Source: an uncultured Clostridia bacterium
Lineage (GTDB): Bacteria > Bacillota > Clostridia > Oscillospirales > CAG-272
Assembly (NCBI GenBank): GCA_947630015.1
Contig: CANRFY010000004.1
Coordinates: forward strand, 1 to 64,000
Length of the DNA stretch: 64,000 nt
Direction: 5' to 3'
A model generated the notes under the pieces. The model made no database searches, had not been told where the DNA came from, and saw only the letters and a list, made by a program, of their open reading frames with translations. Each line of letters begins with the position of its first letter. Position 1 is the stretch's first letter. A program made the position numbers and the translations under genes. This document shows, piece after piece, positions 35,668 to 45,255 of the stretch.

Positions 35668-37257
35668 ATGTCCGAATATATTTACGGTCAGGATGACGGA
35701 AGCGAAAACAGTATAAATAAAGAAGGAAACGTCGGGGCAGCGGAGAACGGCTCCGCATCCGAACCGACGCCGGAGGCGCAGCCTCAAGCGGCGCAGCCGC
35801 AGCAGCCGCAGCCTCAAGAGGTACAGCCGCAATCATCGCCAGAGCAGAATGCAGCGCCCGAGCAGCCGCCGGTACGGCAGCAGACGCCTCCGCGTCCCGT
35901 GCAGACGCCGCAGCAGAGAGTGAATCCGCCGCAGCCCCCGTACCGCCCGCAGGGAACGTCGTATCAGTACAATCCGTATTACGGCAGCGATAACGGCGGA
36001 TACGGCCGCTACGGCTACGGCCAGCCGCAGCCGCCGCAGCCCCCGACGCCGCCTCAGCCTCCAAAGAAGAAAAAAGGCGGCAAGGGACCGATCATCGCGG
36101 CAGTCGTTTTGCTCGCCGTCGTGATGATCGCGACGACGCTCGCCGTCGGCGCGGCATATATGAGCTATTCAGAAGACCTCGGCGGAACGGATACTGACGC
36201 CGGCCAGCCGATCGGAACGGGCGATACGCCCGGTACGGCGGCTCCCGACGATACGCGCGAAAGACCCGATCTGACGCTTGCGCCCGATTCGCTCGGTACA
36301 AAGGATAAGGGAACGATCGCGAACGTCGTTAAAAATGTGGCCGATTCCGTCGTCGAGATCGTGACCGAATACGCGACGAAGGAGAGCTTCTGGTATTCGG
36401 CGGGCGCGGGTAGCGGCGTCATAGTCAGCGAGGACGGCTATATCATCACGAACAATCACGTCATATACGACGACGATCTCGGCATCGCGTCGACGATCAC
36501 GGTGACGCTGACGAACGGCGACAGCTATAAAGCGGAGCTTTACGGCAGAGATCAGGATTCCGACATCGCGATCATCAAGATCGACGCGGAGGGACTGACG
36601 CCGGCCGTCATCGGCTCGTCGGGTTCGCTCGTCGTCGGCGAGGAGGTCGTCATAATCGGCAACCCGCTCGGCACGCTCGGCGGCAGCGTCACAAACGGCA
36701 TCATAAGCGCGCTCGACCGCGAGATCACCGTCGAGGACGAGACGATGAACCTGCTCCAGACGAACGCGGCCGTCAACCCGGGCAATTCGGGCGGCGGTAT
36801 GTTCAATATGGCCGGCGAGCTTGTCGGAATCGTAAACGCTAAGTATTCGGACACCGGCATCGAGGGACTCGCCTTCGCGATCCCGATCGACGACGCCGCC
36901 GTCGTCGCAAACGAGATACTCGAATACGGCTATGTGCGCGGACGCGCCGATTTGAGATTCGATCCCGTCGTGATCGAATCCTACGAGGATATGATCCGCT
37001 ACCGCGTAAGATCGCTCGGCGTCTATGTGCTGTCGGCAGAGGAGGGCTACAACGACGACGTCTTGCAGCGCGGCGACCGCATCTATATCGTCGACGGAGT
37101 CGAAATATCCGATTACGCGTCGCTCCGCTCCGTGCTGAAGCGCCACAGCGTCGGCGATAAGCTCGACGCGATCATAATCCGCGACGGACGCGAGGTGGAG
37201 GTCACGCTCGAATGCTTCGAGCGCACGCCCGAGATCGCGTTCGGCAGCGATTCGTGA
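35668..37257 (+). CDS. HtrA/DegP-type membrane serine protease with PDZ domain
   Basis: A 529-residue S1C protease. A Gln/Pro-rich cytosolic region (30-135) precedes one transmembrane helix (140-165) and a trypsin-like domain with catalytic H264 (ITNNHVIYD), D299 (DSDIAIIK) and S374 (NPGNSGGG), then one PDZ domain (about 425-520). It handles misfolded proteins outside the membrane. It stands just upstream of a two-component system but has its own terminator, so co-regulation under envelope stress is inferred, not shown. Confidence 0.93.
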   Translation: MSEYIYGQDDGSENSINKEGNVGAAENGSASEPTPEAQPQAAQPQQPQPQEVQPQSSPEQNAAPEQPPVRQQTPPRPVQTPQQRVNPPQPPYRPQGTSYQYNPYYGSDNGGYGRYGYGQPQPPQPPTPPQPPKKKKGGKGPIIAAVVLLAVVMIATTLAVGAAYMSYSEDLGGTDTDAGQPIGTGDTPGTAAPDDTRERPDLTLAPDSLGTKDKGTIANVVKNVADSVVEIVTEYATKESFWYSAGAGSGVIVSEDGYIITNNHVIYDDDLGIASTITVTLTNGDSYKAELYGRDQDSDIAIIKIDAEGLTPAVIGSSGSLVVGEEVVIIGNPLGTLGGSVTNGIISALDREITVEDETMNLLQTNAAVNPGNSGGGMFNMAGELVGIVNAKYSDTGIEGLAFAIPIDDAAVVANEILEYGYVRGRADLRFDPVVIESYEDMIRYRVRSLGVYVLSAEEGYNDDVLQRGDRIYIVDGVEISDYASLRSVLKRHSVGDKLDAIIIRDGREVEVTLECFERTPEIAFGSDS

Positions 37258-37269
37258 CAGTAAAAGACA

Positions 37270-37299
37270 AAGGCGGCGTCACACGACGCCGCCTTTTTA
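37270..37299 (+). terminator. terminator after the HtrA gene
   Basis: 11-base arms AAGGCGGCGTC and GACGCCGCCTT with an ACAC loop followed by TTTA. Confidence 0.85.
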
Positions 37300-37319
37300 T
37301 GAAAATCGCGCCTCGGCGC

Positions 37320-37348
37320 TTGATTTTCATACAGATCGGACGTATAAT
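37320..37348 (+). promoter_or_regulatory. SigA-type promoter of the two-component operon
   Basis: TTGATT (37320-37325), 17-base spacer, TATAAT (37343-37348), about 20 bases before the response-regulator ATG. Confidence 0.75.
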
Positions 37349-37368
37349 CAAAACGGAGGTGCTGCGAT

Positions 37369-38079
37369 ATGTATAATATACTTGTTGTCGACGACGAGGA
37401 GCGCATACGCCGGATGATATGCAAATACGCCGCGTTCGAGGGTCATAGGACCGACGAGGCGGCGGACGGCATGAGGGCGATCGAAATGGTGCGCGAAAAC
37501 AATTACGACATTCTCATAATAGATATAATGATGCCGGAGCTTGACGGATTCTCGGCCTGCCGCGAGATCAGAAAATTCTCCGACGTGCCGATCATAATGC
37601 TGTCGGCGAGGGGCGAGGAATACGACAAGATCAACGGCTTTGAGCTTGGCATCGACGACTACGTCGTAAAGCCGTTTTCGCCGAAGGAACTGATGCTGCG
37701 CATCGACGCTATCATGAAGCGCGTCTTGAGAGACGCGCCGTCCCCGGGTGTCCGCGAGCCTATGGCGGAGGAGCAGAAGCACGAGATATTCGAGCTTGAC
37801 GGCCTGCGCGCCGATTTGACGGCGCGGATCGTGTATATCGACGGGAAGAGAGTCGATATGTCGCCGAAGGAGTACGATCTGTTCTTCTATATGCTCAAAA
37901 ACAAGAATATCGCGCTTTCGCGCGATAAGCTGATATACGAGGTCTGGGGCTACGATTTCTACGGCGACGACAGAACGCTCGATACTCATATTAAGCTTCT
38001 GCGCCGCAGTCTCGGTCCGTATGCGTCGCATATCGTGACCCTGCGCAGCATCGGATATCGCTTTGACACTGAAAAATGA
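37369..38079 (+). CDS. OmpR/PhoB-family response regulator
   Basis: A 236-residue DNA-binding regulator: receiver domain (1-120) with acidic pocket D8-D9, phospho-acceptor D52 (IIDIMMPELDG) and K in VKPFSPKEL, then a winged-helix trans_reg_C domain (about 140-235, LDTHIKLLRRSLG, SIGYRFD). It overlaps the kinase gene by four bases, so the two are a coupled pair. GGAGG precedes the ATG. Confidence 0.93.
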   Translation: MYNILVVDDEERIRRMICKYAAFEGHRTDEAADGMRAIEMVRENNYDILIIDIMMPELDGFSACREIRKFSDVPIIMLSARGEEYDKINGFELGIDDYVVKPFSPKELMLRIDAIMKRVLRDAPSPGVREPMAEEQKHEIFELDGLRADLTARIVYIDGKRVDMSPKEYDLFFYMLKNKNIALSRDKLIYEVWGYDFYGDDRTLDTHIKLLRRSLGPYASHIVTLRSIGYRFDTEK

Positions 38080-39578
38080 CGACTGATTCAAAGACGCGCC
38101 GCGGCGTCGGAATCAAGTGGAAGATAATGGCGTATCTGTTCGCATACGGCATAGTCGTGATGGCGGTGATATGGCTGTTCCAGATATTCCTGCTCGACGA
38201 TCTGTACAGAATGATCGTTCTCGGACGGCTCGAACGCGCGTCAGATCAGATAGCGGAGGCCGTATCGGACGGTGACAGCGCCGTCGGCGTTACGACGGAG
38301 CTTGCGCAGAAATACGCGATCTGCATTTCGGTATATTCGATCGGCGCGGAGCCGGATTATATGATATTGGACGGCGACAGGCAGTACGCGCAGTACAAGG
38401 GCGAGATCATCGCGGACGCGCATATAACATACGGCTGCCTGCTCCATTCCGTGCGCGGCGATCTGCTGTCAAAATGCTACCGGCGCGCGCTCGACGCCGA
38501 CGACGGCGTCGATATAAGCGTATTCAGTCTGTCGGGCTTCGCGCAGGACGACGGCGAGACGCCGGACGCCGTGATCTATACGCGCGCGATCATGACTGAC
38601 GACGGCGGGTACGCCGTCGTGTTCCTCAACTGCGAAATGTCGCCGATGTCGTCGACGACGGAGGCGCTGTCGCTCGAGCTGTTCTGGATCACGATGATAG
38701 CGGCGTTTTTGGCGATGCTGCTCGCGGCGTTCATAGCGTGGCGCGTTTCCGCGCCGATCGCGGACGTGAACCGCGAGGCGAAGGCGCTCGCCTCGAACAA
38801 ATATAACGGCGACGCCGTCAGAGGCGGATACCGCGAGATAAACGAGCTTTCCGAAACGCTGACATACGCGGCGCACGAGCTGTCTAAGATAGAGGGACTG
38901 CAAAAGGAGCTGATAGCGAACATCTCGCACGATCTGCGCACTCCGCTTGCGCTGATCGAGGGCTATGCGGAGATGATGCGCGATATCCCGGGAGAGACGA
39001 CGCAGGAGAATCTTCAGGTCGTGATCGACGAGACGCGCAGACTGTCGACGCTCGTCTCCGATCTGCTCGAGCTGTCGCGCCTCGAAACGGGCAAGCAGAC
39101 GATAACGCCGGACAAATTCGATCTTGCCGAGGCCGTGCGCGATACGGTGAAGCGCGTGGAAAAGCTGTATTCGCCGGAGGGATACGTGATAAACTGCCGC
39201 GTCGGGAAGGACGATAAGATCATCGTCAACGCCGATAAGACGCGAATACTTCAGGTTTTGTACAATCTGATCGGCAACGCGGCGAACTACACCGGCGAGG
39301 ATAAGACGGTCACGGTGACGGCTGACACCGCCGACGGGATCGTGAGAGTATCGGTGACGGACACGGGCGAGGGGATCGCGGAGGAGGATCTGCCGCTGAT
39401 CTGGGACAGATATTACAAGGTCGACAAGACGCACAAGCGCGGCATCGGCGGCTCCGGACTCGGACTGTCGATCGTGAAGGAGATACTCCTTCTGCATAAC
39501 GCGCGGTTCGGAGTGTCGAGCGTCGTCGGCGCCGGAAGCACGTTCTGGTTCGAGCTGCCTACGCTTGACGAAGAATAA
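38076..39578 (+). CDS. sensor histidine kinase (two transmembrane segments, HAMP)
   Basis: A 500-residue membrane kinase. Two transmembrane helices (about 10-34 and 200-225) enclose an extracytoplasmic sensor of ~165 residues. A HAMP region, a HisKA domain with H285 in ANISHDLRTPLALIEG and an ATPase domain with NLIGNAANYT, VTDTGEGI and GGSGLGLSIV follow. The signal is unknown; the partner is the regulator directly upstream. A perfect 12 bp terminator follows. Confidence 0.93.
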   Translation: MTTDSKTRRGVGIKWKIMAYLFAYGIVVMAVIWLFQIFLLDDLYRMIVLGRLERASDQIAEAVSDGDSAVGVTTELAQKYAICISVYSIGAEPDYMILDGDRQYAQYKGEIIADAHITYGCLLHSVRGDLLSKCYRRALDADDGVDISVFSLSGFAQDDGETPDAVIYTRAIMTDDGGYAVVFLNCEMSPMSSTTEALSLELFWITMIAAFLAMLLAAFIAWRVSAPIADVNREAKALASNKYNGDAVRGGYREINELSETLTYAAHELSKIEGLQKELIANISHDLRTPLALIEGYAEMMRDIPGETTQENLQVVIDETRRLSTLVSDLLELSRLETGKQTITPDKFDLAEAVRDTVKRVEKLYSPEGYVINCRVGKDDKIIVNADKTRILQVLYNLIGNAANYTGEDKTVTVTADTADGIVRVSVTDTGEGIAEEDLPLIWDRYYKVDKTHKRGIGGSGLGLSIVKEILLLHNARFGVSSVVGAGSTFWFELPTLDEE

Positions 39579-39585
39579 AACAGCG

Positions 39586-39615
39586 AAAGCGGGACGCTTA
39601 GGCGTCCCGCTTTTT
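39586..39615. terminator. terminator after the histidine kinase gene
   Basis: Perfect arms AAAGCGGGACGC and GCGTCCCGCTTT around TTAG, then TT; it also serves the convergent small gene. Confidence 0.85.
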
Positions 39616-39627
39616 ATTTATCGCTTT

Positions 39628-39729
39628 TCAGTTGCCGCCGTTGCAGCAGCAGAAAATTATAACAAGAGCGATTATGAGGATCCAGCAAATGTTGTTGTCG
39701 TCAAAAGCTCCGCCAAGGCAGTTGCCCAT
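39628..39729 (-). CDS. 33-residue cysteine-rich membrane peptide
   Basis: A short ORF with GGAGGTG nine bases before its ATG. It has a polar N-terminus (MGNCLGGAFDDNN), one hydrophobic helix (about residues 14-27) and an immediate CCC triplet followed by NGGN. It resembles the very small YjcZ-like/Cys-rich membrane peptides found in spore-forming Firmicutes, but no family assignment is certain. It stands alone between the kinase terminator and the zinc-ribbon gene. Confidence 0.55.
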   Translation of the reverse strand: MGNCLGGAFDDNNICWILIIALVIIFCCCNGGN

Positions 39730-39814
39730 GTCAGCACCTCCATGTATTTGAGTCGGGAGGGAGCCGTCGACCCCCGTCCGTTATCATCATATGTCGGGGG
39801 CGGAAATGTGTTAC

Positions 39815-40456
39815 CTATTCGAGATGCAGACTGTCGGCGAGCAGAAATTCGCTCGCCGTCGTAACGCTGTCGGCGGGGAATACGGCGGACGCGCCGCAGC
39901 GCTCGCATTCGACGCGGATGGAGCAGTCGTCGATTTTGATCTTGTAATCGCCGCCGTCCTCGCAGCGGCACGTTATCCTGCCCTCGTCCTGGAGATCGTG
40001 AACGACGAAATTCACGATATCGAATACCTGCGGATCGGTCAGCGGGATCATCCGTCCGGCGCGGCGCATACTGTCAAGATCGGTCTGCGTGTCGTCGCCG
40101 AACAGCTCGAGCAGCTCCGCCTCCGAGCGCGACAGCGCCGATACGACGTCGTTTTTCGCTCCGATGAAGCAGACGGGGAAGCCCGTGTACGCGCAGGGGA
40201 GCGTCGTCAGCTCGCGCTTGAAGAACACCTCGTCGGACAGCGTGAAGCTGTGCGGCGTCGGGCAGAACAAACACGGAACCGTCAGCCGCACGCGCTTGTC
40301 GTTTCTGTACTGCACGGTGAGTTCGCTGCCGCCGCATGAGCAGCGCATACGGATCATATCGGCGGAAAGCGAGAACGCGCCGACGAGACTGACAACACCG
40401 GCCCCGCATTCGGGACATCTGTATGCGACCGTTGTTTCTTTTCTGTCAAGTACCAT
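39815..40456 (-). CDS. CpXC-like zinc-ribbon protein, unknown function
   Basis: A 213-residue cytosolic protein with cysteine pairs in YRCPECGAG (N-terminal), MRCSCGG, CLFC, then ITCRCEDGG and VECERCGAS near the C-terminus: probably two zinc-ribbon modules. A helical middle, FGDDTQTDLDSMRRAGRMIP, separates them. The architecture is seen in conserved but uncharacterised Clostridia proteins. It follows alr on the same strand with a 24-base gap, so likely co-transcribed. GAGGT precedes the ATG. Confidence 0.6.
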   Translation of the reverse strand: MVLDRKETTVAYRCPECGAGVVSLVGAFSLSADMIRMRCSCGGSELTVQYRNDKRVRLTVPCLFCPTPHSFTLSDEVFFKRELTTLPCAYTGFPVCFIGAKNDVVSALSRSEAELLELFGDDTQTDLDSMRRAGRMIPLTDPQVFDIVNFVVHDLQDEGRITCRCEDGGDYKIKIDDCSIRVECERCGASAVFPADSVTTASEFLLADSLHLE

Positions 40457-40480
40457 TGATCGTTGACCTCTATACGTTAT

Positions 40481-41611
40481 TTAATCTTTGTAGATGCGCG
40501 CCACGCGCTTGCCGATCAGGCATACGAGTTCGTAATTTATCGTCCGCGCCGTATCGGCGAGCGTGTCGATCCTGTCCGGATCGCCGCCGAAAATGACGAC
40601 CTCGTCGCCGACGCGGCAGTCGATGCCTGTGGCGTCGACGATGCATTGATCCATACAGACGCGGCCGACGATGGGGGACGGCTGTCCGTTTATATAGACG
40701 CAGCCGCCGTCGCCGAACGCGCGCAGAAATCCGTCCGCGTAGCCGACGGGTATCGTCGCCGCGATCATATCGCGCGGGGCCTCGTATGTCCAGCCGTAGC
40801 TGACGCGCGCGCCGCGCGGTATCTTGTGCAGATGCGATATCGTGCTTTTGAACGTCATGACAGGCTCGAGCGGGATGAATTCGTCTTTGTTATACGGACG
40901 CCACGGGCGCAGGCCGTAAAGGATCACGCCGGCGCGCACGGCGTCAAGATGCATCTCGGGAAAACGCAGAATGGCGGCGCTGTTGCAAACGTGACGGAGA
41001 AGATGAAGCCCGTGCGCCTCGAGCATGGAGACGACAGCGTTATATTCCCCGAATTGGGCGGCAGTTATGCCGGCGTCGCTGTCGGAGCAGGCAAAATGTG
41101 TGAAAATGCCCTCGGGGACGATGCCGGGCAGCGACGAGGCGTCGAGGATCTGACGGCAGGCAAGCTCGGGATCGGACGCGTCGAAGCCGAGTCTGTTCAT
41201 ACCCGTATCGAGCTTGAAATGCACGCTGACGCGGCATCCGAGCGCGCGCGCGGAATCGGAGAGGGCGCGCGCGTATTCGGGAGAGAATACGGTCTGACGC
41301 ACGCCGAGGCGCGCCAGTATATCGGCGTTTTCCGGCGGCGTATAGCCGAGGATCAGTATCCGCACGTCGTCGAAGGCGGAGGCAAGCTCCGCCGCCTCCT
41401 CTATGCACGACACCGCGAACGTGCGCGCGCCGGCGTCGCGCAGCGCCGATACGCATCTGACGGCGCCGTGGCCGTATGCGTCGGCTTTGACGACGCATAT
41501 GACGTCGGAGCCGCCGGCCAGGCGGCGGATGGCGTCGTAATTGCGGCGCAGCGCGCAAAGATCGATATCGGCCCATGTTTTATGCTTGACGCCGCTTAAT
41601 ATCATATCCAT
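40481..41611 (-). CDS. alr: alanine racemase
   Basis: A 376-residue PLP enzyme that makes D-alanine for peptidoglycan. Schiff-base K42 is in CVVKADAYGHG. GMNRLGFD, HFACSDSD and the catalytic-Tyr region ARVSYGWTYEAPRD match the family, and VCMDQCIVDAT is present. It starts two bases after the stop of a lipoprotein gene, indicating translational coupling. Confidence 0.95.
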   Translation of the reverse strand: MDMILSGVKHKTWADIDLCALRRNYDAIRRLAGGSDVICVVKADAYGHGAVRCVSALRDAGARTFAVSCIEEAAELASAFDDVRILILGYTPPENADILARLGVRQTVFSPEYARALSDSARALGCRVSVHFKLDTGMNRLGFDASDPELACRQILDASSLPGIVPEGIFTHFACSDSDAGITAAQFGEYNAVVSMLEAHGLHLLRHVCNSAAILRFPEMHLDAVRAGVILYGLRPWRPYNKDEFIPLEPVMTFKSTISHLHKIPRGARVSYGWTYEAPRDMIAATIPVGYADGFLRAFGDGGCVYINGQPSPIVGRVCMDQCIVDATGIDCRVGDEVVIFGGDPDRIDTLADTARTINYELVCLIGKRVARIYKD

Positions 41612-41612
41612 T

Positions 41613-42143
41613 TTATGCTTCCTCTGGAATTTGTGAATCTGCGGACGCGTCGCGCGCCGCGAATGAGATTATGTGAAGCGTGACGGAGCCGTCCGATCTT
41701 CCGATTTCGGACGGGAGATCGGAGCCGCCCTCAAACGTCGCGTATGCGCCGGAGGATGTCGCGACCGTGACGGACTCGCCGTTTTCGGTCACGGAATTTA
41801 TCGTATCGGGATCGAGCCGCAAAAGTCCGCATATCGAAAGATATCCTTTCGCGGCGTCCGGCGATACGGGAACGGTGACGCCGCCCGCCGACGCCGTCAC
41901 GACCGTACCGGATACGGAGACTTTAAGTCCCGATATCGTATCCGGCGCGCTATATTCGATCGTGAACGCGTCGCGTCCGGCGCCGCCGGACGTTATAGTC
42001 ACCGAATACGCGCCGAGATCGGTAAAAAGCTCGGCCGATATGACGGACGGGATGTCCTGATACGAGAACGGTTCTTTGGCCGGCCGCGCGCATGATGTCA
42101 AAAGCAGCGCCGCCGCAAGCAGGATCGGTGCGAAAATACGCAA
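41613..42143 (-). CDS. small lipoprotein, unknown function
   Basis: A 176-residue lipoprotein with a signal peptide ending in a lipobox LLLTSC (C18). The mature part is beta-rich with no recognised domain. The start is TTG at 42143, with GGAGGT nine bases before it. Its stop is two bases from the alr start, so it belongs to a lipoprotein-alr-zinc ribbon operon; a role in cell-wall precursor balance is only a guess. Confidence 0.6.
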   Translation of the reverse strand: MRIFAPILLAAALLLTSCARPAKEPFSYQDIPSVISAELFTDLGAYSVTITSGGAGRDAFTIEYSAPDTISGLKVSVSGTVVTASAGGVTVPVSPDAAKGYLSICGLLRLDPDTINSVTENGESVTVATSSGAYATFEGGSDLPSEIGRSDGSVTLHIISFAARDASADSQIPEEA

Positions 42144-42252
42144 GGCGGGATTACCTCCGGATCACAAAAATCAAGGCGCCGTCGCGCATTTCCGTGACCG
42201 CGCCATGATATTTATACTCGCGGCGGCAGCCGATTATGCCGCGTTTACGCTT

Positions 42253-42873
42253 TTATTTGCCAAGCTCCTCGCCGGAGAAGTGCAGCTCGGTCGGAACCGT
42301 ATTTTTGTTGTAGTATTCCATGATGCCGAGCGTCTTTTCGATCATATCGAACAAAACGGCGCATTTTTCGCCGGATTCGTTTGTGTAGACGGCGTAGTAG
42401 ACGTTCGGATTCGACGGGGACGAGGAATGGTTGATGACGTTCGTGATGCCCATCGCGTCTAAGGATTTCCTGTGTTCGGGTACGTTATACGGCGCGATGA
42501 TCTCGAAATCCTTGATCTTGCATTCGAGAATGAGCTTTTCCGCGATCTTTTCGTCCGCGTGCGCGTCGTTTTTGTCGGTCTTGAATTTTTTGCCGTAATA
42601 ACGCGTGAAGCGTATCGTGCCGGCGTTGTATATTTCATAGCGCTGATCGTAGTTTACGTAGCGCCATGTGCCGTTGATGACGGGACGCGCCATTATAAGG
42701 AAGAACGGGACGGAGACGAACGCGACGTAGCCGAGGCATACGGTGAGGATCGCGAGGATCGCGAGAGGCACGATGATATACGTGGCGCGCACGATCGTGC
42801 GCTTTGTTTTATAGCTGCCCTCCGGCTTTTTTGGTACGGCGTAATCGCAGTTGTACTTGTTTTCACCAGACAT
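42253..42873 (-). CDS. membrane protein of unknown function
   Basis: A 206-residue protein with two adjacent helices (about residues 27-70) separated by a short turn, then a soluble C-terminal domain of ~130 residues. The C-terminal part resembles DUF6106-type proteins of Clostridia, but this is an impression. The start at 42873 is chosen because GGAGGT lies seven bases away; the earlier in-frame ATGs are too close to it or lack a site. A consensus promoter lies just upstream. Confidence 0.55.
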   Translation of the reverse strand: MSGENKYNCDYAVPKKPEGSYKTKRTIVRATYIIVPLAILAILTVCLGYVAFVSVPFFLIMARPVINGTWRYVNYDQRYEIYNAGTIRFTRYYGKKFKTDKNDAHADEKIAEKLILECKIKDFEIIAPYNVPEHRKSLDAMGITNVINHSSSPSNPNVYYAVYTNESGEKCAVLFDMIEKTLGIMEYYNKNTVPTELHFSGEELGK

Positions 42874-42911
42874 GGTCATGACCTCCGACATCGATTTTTG
42901 CTGTTATGAAC

Positions 42912-42940
42912 AGTATATCATAGAGGGTCGAGAATATCAA
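42912..42940 (-). promoter_or_regulatory. SigA-type promoter of the 42873 gene
   Basis: On the minus strand TTGATA (42935-42940), 17-base spacer, TATACT (42912-42917). Confidence 0.75.
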
Positions 42941-43004
42941 GATGTTTGGGGATTTTTTATGATATGGATGCGGATAAAGCGGTGGCGAGGAGGGGGAGAT
43001 TTTG

Positions 43005-43770
43005 AAAATCTTTTGAAAAATGTGAGGGCTAAGGCGATTCTTTCGCGATTCTCGCCATTACTAATCAAAAACTTTTGCAAAGTTAAAGAAAGAGTTAAGG
43101 GTCTCTTTGCTGGCCGGCAAAGAGGCCCTTAACAATCCGAGAAAACGGCGTGCCGGTGGCGTCAATTCGGCTCCAGTCGGCGGAAAGAATCGCTTGGGGC
43201 GTAAACCGCGATATTATTTTAGCAAACAGTTTCGTGCCTCCGCGCGGCGGGTCGAGATCGCGCCGATTCTGTCGCAAACGAGATGAGACTGACATCGTCA
43301 GATTCCGCTCGTGTCGTGCGAACAGCTCCGATTCACAATGAGATACGAGACGGTTCGTGCCGGTTGGCGCACAATGTCGTGCATCCGTGAGTGTTTATGT
43401 CAGTGCGAACGCGGTGTCGTCCCTGCAAACAGCTCCCACGCGGACTTGCTCGACTGCGCCGCCTGTAATGTCGCGATCGATCCGGCGCTGGCAGCGACGG
43501 GCATCGCACGCGCGTTGTGCGCGCAGGTGGGGCTGGAAAGCCTACGGCACAGAGGATGAGGTGCGCCGATAGAGGGAGCGTATCGCGATGAGCTGTTCGC
43601 ACACAGCGAACGCGCGTTGTTCTTTTGGAGAGGGGGTTCGGGGGAGGACCCTTTCTTTGAAGAAAGGGTCCTCATCCCAAATGTGTATTTGAAGAAAGGG
43701 TACTCATCCAAAATCATTCTTTTGGCGAAAAGAAAAATTTAGATAAAATCTAAAATCTATGAAATAGTTT
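43005..43770 (-). repeat. modular interspersed repeat element, copy 4 (same orientation as copy 2)
   Basis: Contains the AAACTTTTGCAAAGTT module (about 43070), the palindrome with one mismatch (GCTGGCCGGC, about 43102-43125), the core from 43140 to 43625 with the shared GTCGTGCGAACAGCTC, CACGGATGCAC and TGCGAACAGCTC-like blocks, and the GGACCCTTTCTT hairpin (about 43648-43675) followed by one degenerate tail unit. It lacks the 17 bp stem-loop module of the other copies, so it is a shortened mosaic. Unlike them it lies between divergent genes, upstream of the purA promoter. Confidence 0.8.
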
Positions 43771-43840
43771 TCAAAATGCCGCGTCCCCCCTCGCCAAGGT
43801 TCAACCTGCACGCAATTGAAAATTTGTTTCACTCTTCCCT

Positions 43841-43869
43841 TGCGGAACGCACGATAATGCTGTATAATA
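43841..43869 (+). promoter_or_regulatory. SigA-type promoter of purA
   Basis: TTGCGG (43841-43846), 17-base spacer, TATAAT (43864-43869), ~55 bases before the purA ATG. Confidence 0.65.
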
Positions 43870-43925
43870 ATCTCGGATACGCGCGCACCGGCGCGCATCA
43901 TATAACAACAACCGGGAGAAACGAT

Positions 43926-45200
43926 ATGTCCAACTGTGCAATAGTAGGTGTCAACTGGGGCGATGAGGGAAAGGGCCGCATGGTCGACCTTTTGACAGAG
44001 GATTACGACATCGTGATCCGCTATCAGGGCGGCGGAAACGCCGGCCATACGATCGTAAATAAATACGGGAAGTTCGCGCTTCATCTTCTTCCGTCGGGCA
44101 TTTTCCGCGACGGCGTCGTCAATATCCTCGGCAACGGCGTCGCGCTCGACCCCGAAAATCTGATGAAGGAGATCGATACGGTCGCGGAGCAGGGCGTCGA
44201 CGTCACGCCCGATAAGCTCATGATAAGCGACAGAGCGTCGCTGCTTTTGCCGTGGCACCGCGAACTCGACGGACTCGAGGAGGCAAGACTTGCCGATAAA
44301 AAATACGGCTCGACAAAGCAGGGGATCGCGCCGTTTTATTCCGATAAATACCAGAAAAAAACGATCCTCGCCGGCGAGCTTCTATATCCCGCGCATCTGC
44401 GCGAGCATCTTTCGGGCATACTCGAATGGAAAAATCTCACGCTCAAAAACGTATACGGCGCGGAGGAATGGACGTGGGAACGGCTCGAGGCGTGGCTGTC
44501 CGAATACGGCGAACGCATAAAGCCGTATATAAAGGATACGGGCGCGTATCTGAGACGTGCGCAGGCGGAGGGCAAACGCGTTTTATTCGAGGCGCAGCTT
44601 GCGTCGCTGCGCGATCTCGACTACGGCATCTACCCGTATACGACCTCGTCAAATACGCTGGCCGCTTACGCCCCCGTCGGATGCAGCTGCCCGTCGCTTA
44701 AGGTGGACGAGATCATCGGCGTCATAAAGGCGTATTCGACGTGCGTCGGCGAGGGACCGTTTACGTGCGAATGGTTCGGCGAGGATGCGGAAAAGCTCCG
44801 CGAGGCCGGAAGCGAATACGGCGCGAAGACGGGCCGTCCGCGCCGCGTCGGTCCGCTCGATATAGTCGCGACGAGATACGGCGTGCAGACGCAGGCGGCG
44901 ACGTGCGTCGCAATAACGAAGCTCGACGTGCTGTCGTATATGGAAAAAATCCCCGTATGCACGCATTATAAGCTGAACGGCGAGATCATCGACTATTTCC
45001 CGTTCCCGTCCGTTCTTCCCGACGCCGAACCCGTCGTGGAATATATGGACGGCTGGAGATGCGATATCTCCGGCGTGCGCAAATGGGACGATCTGCCGCG
45101 CGAGGCGCAAGAGTATGTGCTTTATATCGAACGCGAGGTCGGATGCCACGTCGGATACGTCTCCGTCGGCCCCGAGCGCGAAAGCATCATACTGCGGTAA
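43926..45200 (+). CDS. purA: adenylosuccinate synthetase
   Basis: A 424-residue enzyme that makes adenylosuccinate from IMP, GTP and aspartate. The P-loop-like GVNWGDEGKGR (8-18), QGGGNAGHT and TTSSNT are present, as is the terminal GYVSVGPERES. An upstream frame continues from 43776 without a site; the ATG at 43926 has GGGAGAA in front. purB follows 55 bases later, and both act in AMP synthesis. Confidence 0.96.
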   Translation: MSNCAIVGVNWGDEGKGRMVDLLTEDYDIVIRYQGGGNAGHTIVNKYGKFALHLLPSGIFRDGVVNILGNGVALDPENLMKEIDTVAEQGVDVTPDKLMISDRASLLLPWHRELDGLEEARLADKKYGSTKQGIAPFYSDKYQKKTILAGELLYPAHLREHLSGILEWKNLTLKNVYGAEEWTWERLEAWLSEYGERIKPYIKDTGAYLRRAQAEGKRVLFEAQLASLRDLDYGIYPYTTSSNTLAAYAPVGCSCPSLKVDEIIGVIKAYSTCVGEGPFTCEWFGEDAEKLREAGSEYGAKTGRPRRVGPLDIVATRYGVQTQAATCVAITKLDVLSYMEKIPVCTHYKLNGEIIDYFPFPSVLPDAEPVVEYMDGWRCDISGVRKWDDLPREAQEYVLYIEREVGCHVGYVSVGPERESIILR

Positions 45201-45255
45201 CGCGCGCCGCCCATCTTTATAATTTATAAGACTAACGACGACTGAGGAAACGGAT

